A DNA stretch of 64,000 bases from Pegea sp. RAD2-039 (Eukaryota > Chordata > Thaliacea > Salpida > Salpidae), in the NCBI GenBank assembly GCA_034620365.1, contig JAQGEQ010000045.1:124001-188000 (forward strand). Reading direction: 5' to 3'. Positions 13,910-25,027 of the stretch are shown here, one piece after another (the first letter of the stretch is position 1; the number at the start of each line of letters is the position of its first letter). Position numbers and translations under genes: made by a program. The notes beneath the pieces are model-generated. The model searched no databases. It was not told the DNA's origin and saw only the letters and a program-made list of their open reading frames with translations.

Positions 13910-14170
13910 AGATCTCAAACGAAGAAATCTTAAGACGCACTAGCCTAGAGGAAGTCCATCAAATGGATGACGGATTCCGAAGGATCTGTTTTACGAGGAA
14001 CTAATTGCAAATGCAACACGGTTGTGTCCGTTTTCAAGATACCTGAAAGTTCAATATGAAATCGCTCAACATCAATAGCAGTAATTAGGAAGATATCGCA
14101 ACGGATCGCTCCGAATAGCGCTCTCTACTTCGTAAACTAAAGGAGAATCCATCTTTGGAGAAAGAACTTA
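13910..14170 (+). mobile_element. Decayed non-LTR retrotransposon relic plus repeat X
   Basis: From about 13922 one frame reads ISNEEILRRTSLEEVHQM, which resembles the ISxxELLxRTxxxPV stretch found near the C-terminus of many LINE reverse transcriptases. The frame is soon lost. At 14078-14130 the sequence AAGATATCGCAACGGATCGC recurs with one change at 37019-37038. I call the shared piece repeat X. The two parts may belong to one element or be nested. The copy is old and incomplete. Confidence 0.4.
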
Positions 14171-15385
14171 AACACTTTTTCACTGTTTTTGCATCACTGT
14201 CAATAGAATATCTCACCCTATAATTTTTATATCCAATCTTACTTAAGAGTATCGTTTGTACAATCAAGCACTTTAAAAGCCAGTTGGTAGAATTAGCAAG
14301 TACTTGCAAAATATTTTCAGCCAACAAAACTAAGATAAGAATCTCAAAGACTACAAGATCTTGGCTAATAATAATTATCATTTTATTTAATTTTAGTGAC
14401 TTTTAAAGTTTAATAATTAGAAATGAAAGCTTTGTGTAATGTTTCAGTCATAGTTTTAAAGATATTGCGTATAATTGTCGTAACTGGAAATTACAACAAG
14501 ACATCTTGTAATTAACCGAGTGAGGTAAATTTATAAACTTAAAAAAGCTTCTGTTGATTATTGAAATGATATTAAAGCTAAAAATTCCGGAAATTAAATC
14601 TAATTTGAAAAACGAAATTTTTGATATTCGTTTAACTTGAAAGCCATCAAAAGCAGATTTATTTTTATGGTTCTTTCTACATCTTTAAAGTTATCAATTT
14701 CATAGTATGACATTGTGGTTGTAATCTTTACATATTTATTGGTTGCATTAAGCTAAATGTGTTGGAAGAACTTCTCTGCTATGAAAGTTTAAGTTTTGTT
14801 CAACATAAACCTCATCTATTTCTAACAAGAAATAAAAGAATATTGACAGCCAACAATATTTTATTTATATGACTGATTGCACCATGCTATTGTAAACTTT
14901 AAATGCAATACTTATTCATATAACAAACATTTTATACACAAAACGTAGCATTGTAACGAAGCTCATAAGAAAATTGAAATCGATTCCCACAAATTTAGAA
15001 GAGTTCAAAACAAAGATGGGTTAGAGTGGGTCATCTAAATTTCATTTAAAGGGTATACAAAAAGAGTTTCTTCAAAAATTTTCCAAAGAAATAAAAGATT
15101 TGAAGAAAAAAAATGAAATAATTCCACTTTTTATAAAGTTTAAAAACTCAAACTGTTTTCTAGCAAGAAGTTAAAATCAGGAACTGAAATATCGATGTTT
15201 GTGAAAAGAAAACATCCACAGATAATTTAAAGATGCTGCTTCGAGAGAGAGCAGCAAATAAAATGACTTCAACTGACAATGCTGCTGATAAACGACAAAA
15301 AGTTGCTACAAATTCACCAGCTTTAAAGTTTATAAATAAAACAGAAGCTACTTGTTGTAGAAAAACACAAAAAGACATCAGAAAT
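14171..15385. other. Intergenic downstream of LNPK, no gene seen
   Basis: AT-rich spacer between convergent CHS and LNPK. An open frame on the - strand at 14085-14381 has low-complexity hydrophobic content and no family I recognise, so I do not call it. The LNPK 3' UTR must lie in the right-hand part. Confidence 0.4.
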
Positions 15386-18300
15386 CTAACTTCCATCTTC
15401 AATTACACTCTTCGCGAAATCCAGTTTGTTGTGATCACCAGATGTTAGATCAGCAGAGATCACATTCTCATCATCTGAAGTTCGATCCTCATCTTTTGGT
15501 TCAGTGACGTTCTCTGAAAGATTTTCACTAGCAACAGATGAAGCTGGTGTAGTCCGTCGAGAGATAGATTCTAATTGATCAGGTGAGGAGTTACTATTAT
15601 CAAAAGATCGAGGAGACTTGGATTTAATTGATGATGGAGATGTTGGGGGCTTGGGGCTGGCAAATATCTGAGGTGCCCCTGGCTTCTTCTTACGTGAATC
15701 ATTATAGAATCGACAATAAGCGCATCTGTAACCTGTTCAGAAATAAGAATCAGTTTGTTGGTGATTTTAACCAAAAAATTTCAAAGAGTTTCTGATAACT
15801 ACTTGAAAGATACAAAGAAAGAGCTTAGAAGACCTATTAGCACTCAAGTTGATCTGAAGTTGATCTTCAGGAGTTTTAAGATCAGTTTATTAACAAAGTT
15901 GCTCACCAAGATATTCAAATTCTTCTGCAAGGGCCATTCCATTATGAGAGTAACAGTTCCTACAGATCAGTGCAAACCTAAAAAAGGTTCAAATTAGAAC
16001 TAAATATTCGAATATTTTACTAAAAACTGTCAAAAGTTGAATCAAAAGTTGGTTTTCAACCTCAAAATGGTTTTTAAAATCATTTAGATATCTTTTTTGC
16101 GGGTTTTTTTTATTTACTTTTTAATAATCTAAACTCAATTGAGCTTTTGCTGGTTGTCAGCTCATATATTGAGTTATATTGGAAATTCAGAAACTAAATA
16201 TATTTATATAAACAATAAAAGTGAAAAATCAGTTGATATATGAAGCAAGTAACCGGTTAGATGGACCATCACCAACGCAGTATTCCATAATCTTATCTAA
16301 CATAGTACGGTGAGAATTGAGAATTGGTCGAGGTAGCGGGGGTCTGTTGACTCCTGTAAACAAATAAGGAGTCAAAATACAATCAAATAAACAAGTAAAA
16401 GTCGTAATGGAAACAAAATTGAATTTGTATTTAAGTATTTCAACTTGTATTTGTTAGATGTAACTTCATCTACCTTGAATGCCAGGAACATTTGAACCGT
16501 TTGGTCGACCATTTCCATTTAAGCTTCCGTTTCGATGACGAATTTCTGAAAAACAATCAACTTTTATCAATGAATATTTGAGATTTTTATGAATGAAACT
16601 ACAAACCTTGATTAGCAGCAACAACAGGCGATGGAATAGATTTAGGTTGATTTTTTCTCATTAATTCATCTTCAACTTTCTTTTTTGTTTCAGGATCAAA
16701 TTTTTCCAAGATTTCTTTGGCTCGTTTGTAAGTCTCAGTCTCCATCACGTTCTCAAGCTTTAATATAAATAGGTTGATAATCAAACAAACTACAAAACGG
16801 AAACATTTTGCATTTCAGCAATTTTATAAACAGCAAGCAAAATATGAACTTTGAAATCATATCAATTCTTCTAAAACCTTCTATTTATAGTATTTATCAA
16901 ACAAAATGAGATAAAAATAGAAAAATATTTTTAATGAGCTTTTATTATTTTTATAGCAACAAAAACTCACGATTTCTTTTCGCTTCTCTTGAAGATCTGA
17001 AAGTTGTTTTTCTTCAAATAGAGAAACAAAATAGTTATTTAAAAAATTCTTACATAAAAAAGGAAACCACATGAAACAGTTTATTAGAAATATTTATTTT
17101 TCATCAATTTTAAACACAAAACTATTAATTGGTTTGCTAAAATCATTTGTTTACAAAATTTATAACTTTTCTTACAAATAACTGTCAGATAATAACTCAC
17201 CATATTTAGATACTTTAGTGTTTTGCCACCAATGTAATAGTTTGTTTAGAAAATATAATCTGAAGAAAGATATTTGGGTCAGAGACACTTCATAAATATA
17301 ATTAGAAAGTTAAAGATGTTAAAGAAACTTAAACAGCGTTAGATTTATAAACACAAGAAATAATTCTTTAAAAAATTCTTAAAAGTCATGTGATAAATGT
17401 AACAAAAAACTCACATTAATGGAGATACTGTAAGAGTCAATGATACAATCACTTTATCTGTCACAGTTTGAGGGGTGAAAAAATACAGCAAAACGGCACT
17501 GACAACCGAAAGAAAAAATGTGAAAAAGCTTAGCCTCCAAAATATCTGAAAATTATATAAAAAATATGTTTAAAAATCTTTACAATTATCTTATATTTTA
17601 TAAAGTATTTAATTTGAAGTTTAATAATAAAAATATTGATAATTATTTATCTATTCAACACATGGTTGCAAGTTAAAAATTCAACAGCTCTTGTAATGAG
17701 CAAAGAGATAATTGAAAAGTCCTAATTTCAGATTAATACAGAAAGAATGGAAATACTGTAGAAGTAAAAACTTAAATTTTATATTCAAAATTGAAGTAAG
17801 GAAACTGGCAGTGTTACTTGTTAAAACTACTTGAATCATATTTTTCAAACAAAATATTCAAAAGATTTTGATGTAGTGATAGAATCAAGAATATTCTGAA
17901 CCTCAATTATAATTAATTTTGATTGAAAAGCCTCTAAAGACATATGAGAGATCTTTACTCCATGAAGTTAAGATTTATAATTATAAATTATAATACAATC
18001 AGATAAAAATATGTCTCATCTAAGAGAAGTTTTGCCAGTGAATGATATTTAGATGGTTTCAAGCTTTCTTTTTCAAAGTGAAGAACTCTAATCATCAGCA
18101 ATATTTCAAAAGTGAAGATGCAATAAACATAATTAAATCATAAATATATTAACTGTTGTTTATAAAAAAATATTCATAATTCAGTTGATTAATCAAACTT
18201 ATTCATCCAAGAATTTAAAATCAATTTTAAAGTCTCACCTTCTCTTTGCTTTGCTGGCTTGATCTTTTATATTTTGAGATACTTTTTATTGATTGATCAA

Positions 18301-18571
18301 TGTCTTCAAGCACCTCCATGGTGGATTTAGTTTTCTTAAAATGTAAAATAAAGATAAATAAAAGTTATATTAGCAGCAGATCTATTTTTTTATTTGTATA
18401 ACAAGATTTTAAAATGTTAGGAAAAATAATAGAAAGTAATAAGAAGTATAATTAGTCATAAAAACCTTTTTTAAATATCTATATAATCAACATAATTACA
18501 TTTATTCAAAAATATAAAAATATTTTCAACTTGATGAAATAGCTTACCCAAAATTTACTTATAAAACTCAT
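15386..18571 (-). CDS. LNPK: Lunapark (ER three-way junction protein), 10 exons
   Basis: Lunapark stabilises three-way junctions of the tubular endoplasmic reticulum. The exons in transcript order are 18548-18571, 18239-18334, 17415-17545, 17201-17259, 16971-17011, 16607-16757, 16474-16545, 16254-16353, 15907-15977 and 15386-15732. They give 363 residues, and every join keeps frame. The N-terminus MSFISKFWKKTKST matches the family's start, followed by EVLEDIDQ. Two hydrophobic helices lie at about 44-63 and 71-93. A basic coiled stretch and the METETYKRAKEILEKFDPET block follow. A polar Pro/Asn-rich linker leads to the conserved RPILNSHRTMLDKIMEYCVGDGPSNR-type region. The C4 zinc-binding motif is complete: CRNC (230-233), SHNGMAL, then CAYC (252-255). 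The C-terminal tail is Ser/Pro-rich and acidic, and the protein is shorter than the human one (428). The gene is transcribed in the same direction as DCPS, which lies upstream. Confidence 0.94.
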
Positions 18572-19002
18572 TATTAGAGTTTTAATTCGAAGGCTATAAT
18601 AATTTTTTTCCAATATATACACATAAATCTATACACATTAAAAAAAATTATGTTAAACATTAACAACATAAAAAGCAATTTAATTTGAAAGTTACTATTT
18701 TTTCTATATACATATACATCTTCACATATAATATAAAATTACAGATTTTACTAATTATGACAAAGCATGATACTTTTAATTAATAAGTAAATGATATTTG
18801 ATAAAGAAAAATAAAGCTTAAAAAAGCTGAGTAGTTAGTTATATTGAATTATATCATTAAGTAACTTACTAAGTAATATTAATCATTATAAAACTAATAT
18901 ATTATCAAATTCATTAAATTTCACTTTATTAATAAAAATATCTTAAAGATACAACACAAAACAAAAAGTATTTGAATAATAGAATTCATTAACTAAAAAA
19001 GT
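18572..19002. other. Spacer between DCPS and LNPK
   Basis: This 430 nt AT-rich gap must hold the DCPS 3' end and the LNPK promoter and 5' UTR. A reverse-strand AATAAA (TTTATT at 18925-18930) sits 73 nt after the DCPS stop. I see no operon-type junction. Confidence 0.45.
18925..18930 (-). terminator. Polyadenylation signal of DCPS
   Basis: TTTATT on the + strand reads AATAAA on the - strand, 73 nt past the DCPS stop codon. Confidence 0.5.
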
Positions 19003-19941
19003 TTATTTTCCCAGCATATAAGTCAGTGTCTTATTCTTATAATAATCAGAACACAACTTCAAATTATCGATGACATCATCAAATAAATGAGCTCTCCATA
19101 CATCCATTCCACCAATATCAACTTCAATATTAGCAAAATGAATATGCAAATGATAAAAGGAAGGTTGGTAATGAAAAAATGATTTAATTTTATTTTTCTT
19201 CAGTCCATATTTCTCTTGAAAAACTTTTAAAGCTTCTTCATTCATATTTTCAAGCAGACTTATATGCTCTGATCTAAGATCTCTAATACTATTCAAATCT
19301 TTTCTTATTGGTATACCCAAACATTTTAGAGTATTAATATCTTTCCCATGCCATTTATAATCCATCACAATCACAAAACCATCAACTGGGTCATCATTTC
19401 TGTATAAGACTTTATCCAACTCTTTTGTACCATCTAAAATATGATAGATCCATTGAAGATTTAAAACTTTGGATGCAAAAGCAGAATCTAATCTTGCTTT
19501 TTCATAATCTTCTTTAGTTTCATGAACTATTTCCAAGCTTTTTTTCTGATACTTTTTAATATGTAATTTTGTGGCTGGATATATGATAGTTGCTTTTGCT
19601 TCACAGAACTCTGGTGGTAAAGTAGCTGTATAGGTGGTATATTCATTATTCTGCATTTCCAAACCTAATTTAGTTTGGTCTGAAAACAGCTTATCTATAC
19701 CATTAGAAGATGTATCAATATTTTTCTTTTCAATAATTATAATAGCTTTTTCAGAATCATTTTCATCTTTAGACTTTTTAGCACAGAAAAATGCTGTTTT
19801 TTGATTGACGTTTTCGTTGAGTAGATTTATAGAATGTAAATCATCAAGATTGATCAAAACAGTTTTCGATTTTTTAGAAGATATTTCATTTTCTAAATCA
19901 TTTAATATTCTTTTTTGAGAAGAATTATTTTTTACTTCCAT
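19003..19941 (-). CDS. DCPS: Scavenger mRNA decapping enzyme DcpS, intronless
   Basis: DcpS hydrolyses the m7GpppN cap left after 3'-5' mRNA decay, releasing m7GMP. It is a dimeric HIT-family pyrophosphatase of cytosol and nucleus. The single open frame encodes 312 residues (human 337). The histidine triad reads HLHIHF at 264-269, preceded by the family's PSFY and followed by AHLFDDVIDNL and the C-terminal YYKNKTLTYML block. The central region has YHILDGTKELDKVLYRNDD and FVIVMDYKWHG, both typical of DcpS. The Lys/Ser-rich N-terminus (about 30 residues) is variable in the family. The start was chosen as the first ATG of the frame. No intron is present, although all other genes here have six or more. 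I saw no poly-A tract or flanking repeat that would prove a retrocopy. The frame is intact, so it is probably functional. Confidence 0.95.
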   Translation of the reverse strand: MEVKNNSSQKRILNDLENEISSKKSKTVLINLDDLHSINLLNENVNQKTAFFCAKKSKDENDSEKAIIIIEKKNIDTSSNGIDKLFSDQTKLGLEMQNNEYTTYTATLPPEFCEAKATIIYPATKLHIKKYQKKSLEIVHETKEDYEKARLDSAFASKVLNLQWIYHILDGTKELDKVLYRNDDPVDGFVIVMDYKWHGKDINTLKCLGIPIRKDLNSIRDLRSEHISLLENMNEEALKVFQEKYGLKKNKIKSFFHYQPSFYHLHIHFANIEVDIGGMDVWRAHLFDDVIDNLKLCSDYYKNKTLTYMLGK

Positions 19942-21787
19942 TTTTCAAAGATGTGTTAAATAATGAAAAAATATTAATTTTTTAAACACAAATATATTAT
20001 TTTGATGCCTGATTAAAAAATAATAAACAAATTACAACAAAAACTAAATATTTTAAATAAATAAAGAAATACACAAATTCATTCAATGCCGCAAATAAAT
20101 CAAATTGAAACTGAAAAAAAAATAATGAAAATCTATTCTTATATGTTCATAAATTGTGTAAAAAGCTAACTAATTTCTAATATCTATAAAAAGTATTTTA
20201 TCAATTTGCAAAATAACAAAAATAAAACTGGAAATCAGATGATGATGTAGTTATTAAATTTAAGTTTGCATTTACAATAGATAAGACAAAACGGCCGTAT
20301 GCATTTTTAGAGTATCATGAAAATACAAATATCGAAATATCGTGAATAACATATTTAATTAATTTATTTCGGCTGAAAAAAAGTTTTATAAGCATCTATG
20401 TTTAAGTTGGATAAATAATTCCTTACTACTTTAATAGTAGTATCTCATTTCTACTTAAAAATATTTAGATGAAAGTTATTTTATCCAGATTTGATTGCTC
20501 AACAAAAGTTGAAAAATACTAACATATTTTGTACCAAAACGTAAATGTGAAAACCTAAAAATAAAAGATATTTTTTAACAGATAAAAATTGTATAAGTAA
20601 TAGACGTTTTTATTATAATCAGTTTTTAAATCGCATCATAATCCATTAGTCATAGACTTTTCTTTCGATGAATCATTAGAAAAGATTGAATTGCGTAAAT
20701 ATTTGTGATACCGTAAAAGTATTACATGAGATATTTAGTAAAAATACATTATAATTAGTTATATTATTAGAATAAATGAATCTATACTATCCCAGCATAT
20801 TGCAACCTTGTGAGGTTAGTAACTTTCAAGTTAAGGAACTTTATGAAAAATGATATTAGATTATTAAATATAATATTAAGTGTGTGTTTTAATTTCACGG
20901 AAGCTTTTTTCAGCAGTATCTTTATTCTTAAGAAAAATTACCAATTTTGTTTGGTTTCATCTATGCAATAATCATTTTTCTATTAATTTACTAACTTGTT
21001 AGGGATAATTTGACATTTTGTTTTAAAATTCACACAACTTTTTCCATCATTACAAGTTTCTGTATTTATTTCAATAAATGCGAGGGAGGGTATATAAATT
21101 GCATTTAGCTATACTTAGCATATTAAACATAGTATTGTGGTTAATTAGGAATTTTGTAAATAATAAATATTTAATAAGATTATCTCAAGACACAAATAAT
21201 CTTAGTATCTAAAATTTTCAATGATTTATTAGTCTTTCTTTAAATAACTGAACATATATCTTACACCCTTAATCTTTGTAAAAGATGGAGACTTTTCTTT
21301 TGGTTAAGAGCATATTAAGTTCTCAAGATTATATTGTATGTATCTTTATACTCATAATCAATATAATATTAATCGATAATCTTAGTTTATAAATTATATT
21401 TGTATGTTTGAATACATCTGTTTTAAAAATCTTTTCTTAATGAAAGTTTTTCTTGGATGTTTTTTAGTTTTTCTGCTAAATAAGTAACTTTTACTGATAT
21501 TCTATAATTGAAACAAACTTCAAGAGTTGTTCCATGAATACCAGCTGATTACCAGTGGCAAACCTATATTTAATTGTACAATTGACTGATCTACAAACTA
21601 AATAATCGTATCAAAAGTAATTTAAAGTGTTTTATTATTAATTGAAAATAAGATCAATCTTTTAGTTGCAGAAATTTAAGAATTGAAAATTATTAATATT
21701 TAATCTTGAAGCATTGATTTAAAAGTATCAATTTAAAAAGAAAGATACAAAAAATTATCACGAAAAAAATGAAAAATTATTTAATTC
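19942..21787. other. Intergenic between STPG1-like gene and DCPS
   Basis: AT-rich spacer of about 1.8 kb with no recognisable gene. It contains a 29-nt LINE-A tail remnant at 21062-21090 and must hold the DCPS promoter. Confidence 0.45.
21062..21090 (-). mobile_element. LINE-A/SINE 3' tail remnant
   Basis: On the - strand this reads CCCTCCCTCGCATTTATTG followed by AATA units, matching the last 30 nt of the LINE-A 3' end seen at 42466-42490. Only the extreme tail is recognisable, so the source (LINE or SINE) cannot be told. Confidence 0.45.
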
Positions 21788-21793
21788 TTTATT
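21788..21793 (-). terminator. Polyadenylation signal of STPG1-like gene
   Basis: TTTATT on the + strand (AATAAA on the - strand) is 45 nt beyond the stop codon of the STPG1-like gene. Confidence 0.5.
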
Positions 21794-21837
21794 CTTCAAC
21801 ATTTAAAGTAAAATTATAAATAGTTGTAAAAGGAAAG

Positions 21838-24084
21838 TTATATAGGAACCCATCTACCATAAACATTATAAATAAAACTTTGCTTGCCAATGTTACACGG
21901 TTTATAAGTGGCAGGACCAGGAAAGCTTTTATCAACCACAAATTCATTATTCCAACGAGACGTATTTGATACAAACACTCCGGAAGACATATAATGTTTT
22001 TCTGGGCCTTCGTAGTCAACTATATCATAAGAACCAGGCCCCGGTTCTTGATTAGATTCAGGTATAGGTATAGCAGGTGCGCTTAGACATAAATAATGTT
22101 TCCGACTAAAAATAAAATTATCAAAGTTGAAATTTGTTGCTTATATCCGATTTTAATGAAATTGAAAAGTAGAAATGTACTCACGGCATTGTTAACTTAT
22201 CTGGAGGTGTAACAGCTTGGTAGGGTTTGTATGAGCCTGGACCAGGGACATCTTTTTTAAAGGACATTGTCCTCTGAGTGTTTGACGCAAAAACTGATGC
22301 CAGGGAGTGAGTGGTTTTCTTTGTTATAGAGTCATGTATGTTGTAATGACCTACATAAACAAAAAGACGATTTTAAGATTCAATTTTGAATCAATTAAAT
22401 GAAATCATGACAGAATCTTTATCAAAAGTCTTAGTAAGCAACTAACAAGGAGACGGGTTTTTCACATTGTTCAAAGGTATTCCATCTCTTTTTGTATTCG
22501 AACGAAATGCTGGTTGAGCTCCAATAATGTACTTCTTTGTGACGGGGTCATAGTTCACCTGTCAATCAAACACATCAATCAACTTCTGGCTTTACAAGTC
22601 AAATTATATTTTTAAAAAGCTCCAAAGTAAAAGTTTAATATAGAAGATGATTTTTAAACCAATAAATTATAATAATTATAGAAAGAAAAACAAATAAGAG
22701 ATAAAATTAACTATCATCAAATAATGAATAACTGTTTGATAGAAAGTGAAGTTTACATTGTATGAATTTGGTGCAGGTACTAGCTTGCTTTTTTTATTTA
22801 ATTCAAAATCTTTGCCAAGTTTAGCGATTGGCTTCTGAAATGAACTTGTAGTTTTGGAACGATGAAAATCGTTTCTTGTTGTTAATAATGATGGTAAGTT
22901 ATAATCTGCAGCACTTGGTGAAAATTGATTGTGGCGGCGAGTGTATCTTCTGCTCTGAAAAAATGTTCTTTATATTACTGATATTAAAAGACCATATTTT
23001 TGACCCTTATGATAAGAAGCTATTGAATAGTTATACTTTTATCAAATGAATTTTAATGAAATTATAAAATAATTTGTCAACTTTCAGGAAAAAGTTTTAA
23101 GAAGTATGGAAATGCTTTGAAAAACTCACAGATGAAGCAAAGCTTCCTGTTCCTCTTTTAGAGAACGAAGTAGATTGAGTTTCAGCTGATTTTTTAACAT
23201 TATTATATGCTGCAGGTCCCGGACTATCATTCTAGAGAAAATTTTGACTTAAATTTCTGTTTTTGTTCTCTATATCAGTTGAATGGATAAATTTAGTTTT
23301 AAAGAGTTGAAGTTATATTAAAAATATTTGCCGCAAAGTATTAATCTATGAGAATTAATTAACATACTACTGAATTTTCATAATTAAATCTTTTTGCTTG
23401 CTGGTTAAAGCCTTTCTTATCATCATTCCGAATTACAATCGTTTGATACTTTGATGGAATAGAGGCTGAAGCAGCAACAGCATTTTGACCTAAAAGTTTT
23501 TCAATTTAATCCATCAAATACATACTTGGTAAACTAATCAAAGAAATTTGATCAAAAACAACATGTGTAAATCAATATATAAGTATATTTTTGATTCATA
23601 ATTTTTATTATGTAGTCTTCTTATTCTTTATATATTGATTATTTTAAATTCTAACAATTCAGAAATTTTTATCATTTTTCTAATTATACTATTTTCTATT
23701 TGCTGTAAAAGCTTGTCTACATCTATGTGTTTAATAAAATAAATAAATAAACTAATAACAAAACAGGCTTAGCAAATTTTATAAAAATTAGTAAATCATA
23801 ACTTTAAATATACTACTAAACAGCAACTTAAAATAATTGTTAATTTACTACAACTTTTTAATAAGTAACATGAAGATTTGGTTTTTAAAAAGCAACTTAT
23901 TCCACAATTTACAAATTCAATGTAATAAACAATACAACTATTTAAAGCATTTTCTTTAAAAAAGATATTTTATATTCATAAAACAAACAATGTGACTAAA
24001 ACAATTTCACAAACCTCTACCAATTACTGTATAATAGTTTCTTGATGTTTTTTTGTTAGAATTTTGTGGAAAAGCTTTTTCCAT
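21838..24084 (-). CDS. STPG1: STPG1-like sperm-tail PG-rich repeat protein, 7 exons
   Basis: The family contains proteins of microtubule and ciliary structures. Human STPG1 has also been linked to an apoptosis response. Exons in transcript order are 24015-24084, 23368-23489, 23130-23231, 22757-22954, 22447-22558, 22185-22350 and 21838-22105, giving 345 residues with all joins in frame (human STPG1 334). The evidence is the recurrent PG-rich motif: SPGPAAY in exon 3, SAADYNLP and VPAPNSYN in exon 4, NPSPCHYN across exons 5-6, VPGPGSY in exon 6, and EPGPGSYD and FPGPATY in exon 7. No signal peptide or membrane segment is visible. The protein is basic in its first half. The exact orthology (STPG1 rather than another STPG member) rests on length and repeat spacing only. 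A LINE-A tail fragment lies about 150 nt upstream of the start codon. Confidence 0.82.
23579..23760 (+). repeat. Interspersed repeat Y, copy 1 (in STPG1-like intron 1)
   Basis: About 180 nt that recur at 25684-25873 in the same orientation, with shared blocks such as AAATTCTAACAATTCAGAAA and GCTTGTCTACATCTATGTGT. The copy ends in TAATAAAATAAATAAATAAA, an AATA-type tail, so it looks like the 3' end of another retrotransposon. No coding content is visible. Confidence 0.7.
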
Positions 24085-24231
24085 ATTGTTTCACTTTAAA
24101 TGTCTTTGGCTTATAAGAGAAAGTTCATATTCTTAAAATTACATTTATACCTACCTCATAGTAAGTAAATTATAACTTTATTTGTGACAAAGAGTTGATA
24201 TGACTTCAAAAAAAGAATAAGCAATTAAAAC

Positions 24232-24290
24232 TAGAATGTGTGTTAGTGAGATGTGCTCTCTTTATGCACCCTCCTTCACAATTATATATA
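24232..24290 (+). mobile_element. LINE-A/SINE 3' tail fragment
   Basis: AGAATGTGTGTTAGTGAGAT and the following GTGCTCTC...GCACCCTCCTTCAC match the 3' hairpin region of LINE-A. The AATA tail is degraded. It sits in the upstream region of the STPG1-like gene. Confidence 0.65.
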
Positions 24291-24947
24291 AAAAAAACAA
24301 GAATAATTAAATTATAAATATTCATAAATCATATTTTGAAAATAAAATTAAATGATTTTAAATCCAAAAGTTAAATTATTTAAAGAAATACCTTCATAAT
24401 AATAAAAGAAAATTAAAAAATTTTAACCTAATAGAAACCTTTTCAACAAAATCATTATTATTCTATAATCATAACTTAAACAGTCTTTAAATTTTTTGCT
24501 TAAGTAAGTATTAATATTGAAATTGATTATTTAAGTTCTTTTTAATAAAATAGAATCTTTTTTTTGAAAACTAAAAATTGTATTCAGTAAATAATTGCTA
24601 TTTGAAAGTAATTATCCAATAAGCGACCAAAAGCTGAAGTAAAAACTAAATTTACAAAGTCTAACTAAAAACTATTTCTAATATTTTCATTTATTGTTTT
24701 TTTTAAACTATTGAACCAGAAAAACCAAATAAAACTTTAAAGAAAAAAACTATTAACTTTACTGCGAGAGATGCAATAAGCTTTACTGTTGCTATGAGAA
24801 TAATTTAGTTGAAATAGAATTTGGCTAAAAACTTTTCTAACATTTCATTTGTCATATTTGAGGCACCGTAATGCCTGATTTTGATTAGTATTTTGTACAA
24901 ATAAATTTCATTTAAATTAAATTAGCTGAAACAAAATTTTTCAATAT

Positions 24948-24953
24948 TTTATT
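24948..24953 (-). terminator. Polyadenylation signal of protein B gene
   Basis: TTTATT on the + strand (AATAAA on the - strand), 75 nt past the stop codon of the protein B gene. Confidence 0.5.
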
Positions 24954-25027
24954 GATATGTAATTTCGATTTTTTCTATAATATAAGAAAGCTACAGATTT
25001 TTATAACAAAACACTCAGTTAATACAG

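Noticed and set aside
14085..14381. 98-codon - strand frame
   Set aside because: Low-complexity hydrophobic translation over a repeat relic. No family and no splice partners.
15233..15448. 71-codon + strand frame at the LNPK 3' end
   Set aside because: It overlaps the LNPK stop region antisense and has no recognisable family.
21789..22019. 76-codon - strand frame over the last STPG1-like exon
   Set aside because: Wrong frame of a real exon. The true frame carries the PGPGSY and PGPATY motifs and a stop at 21838.
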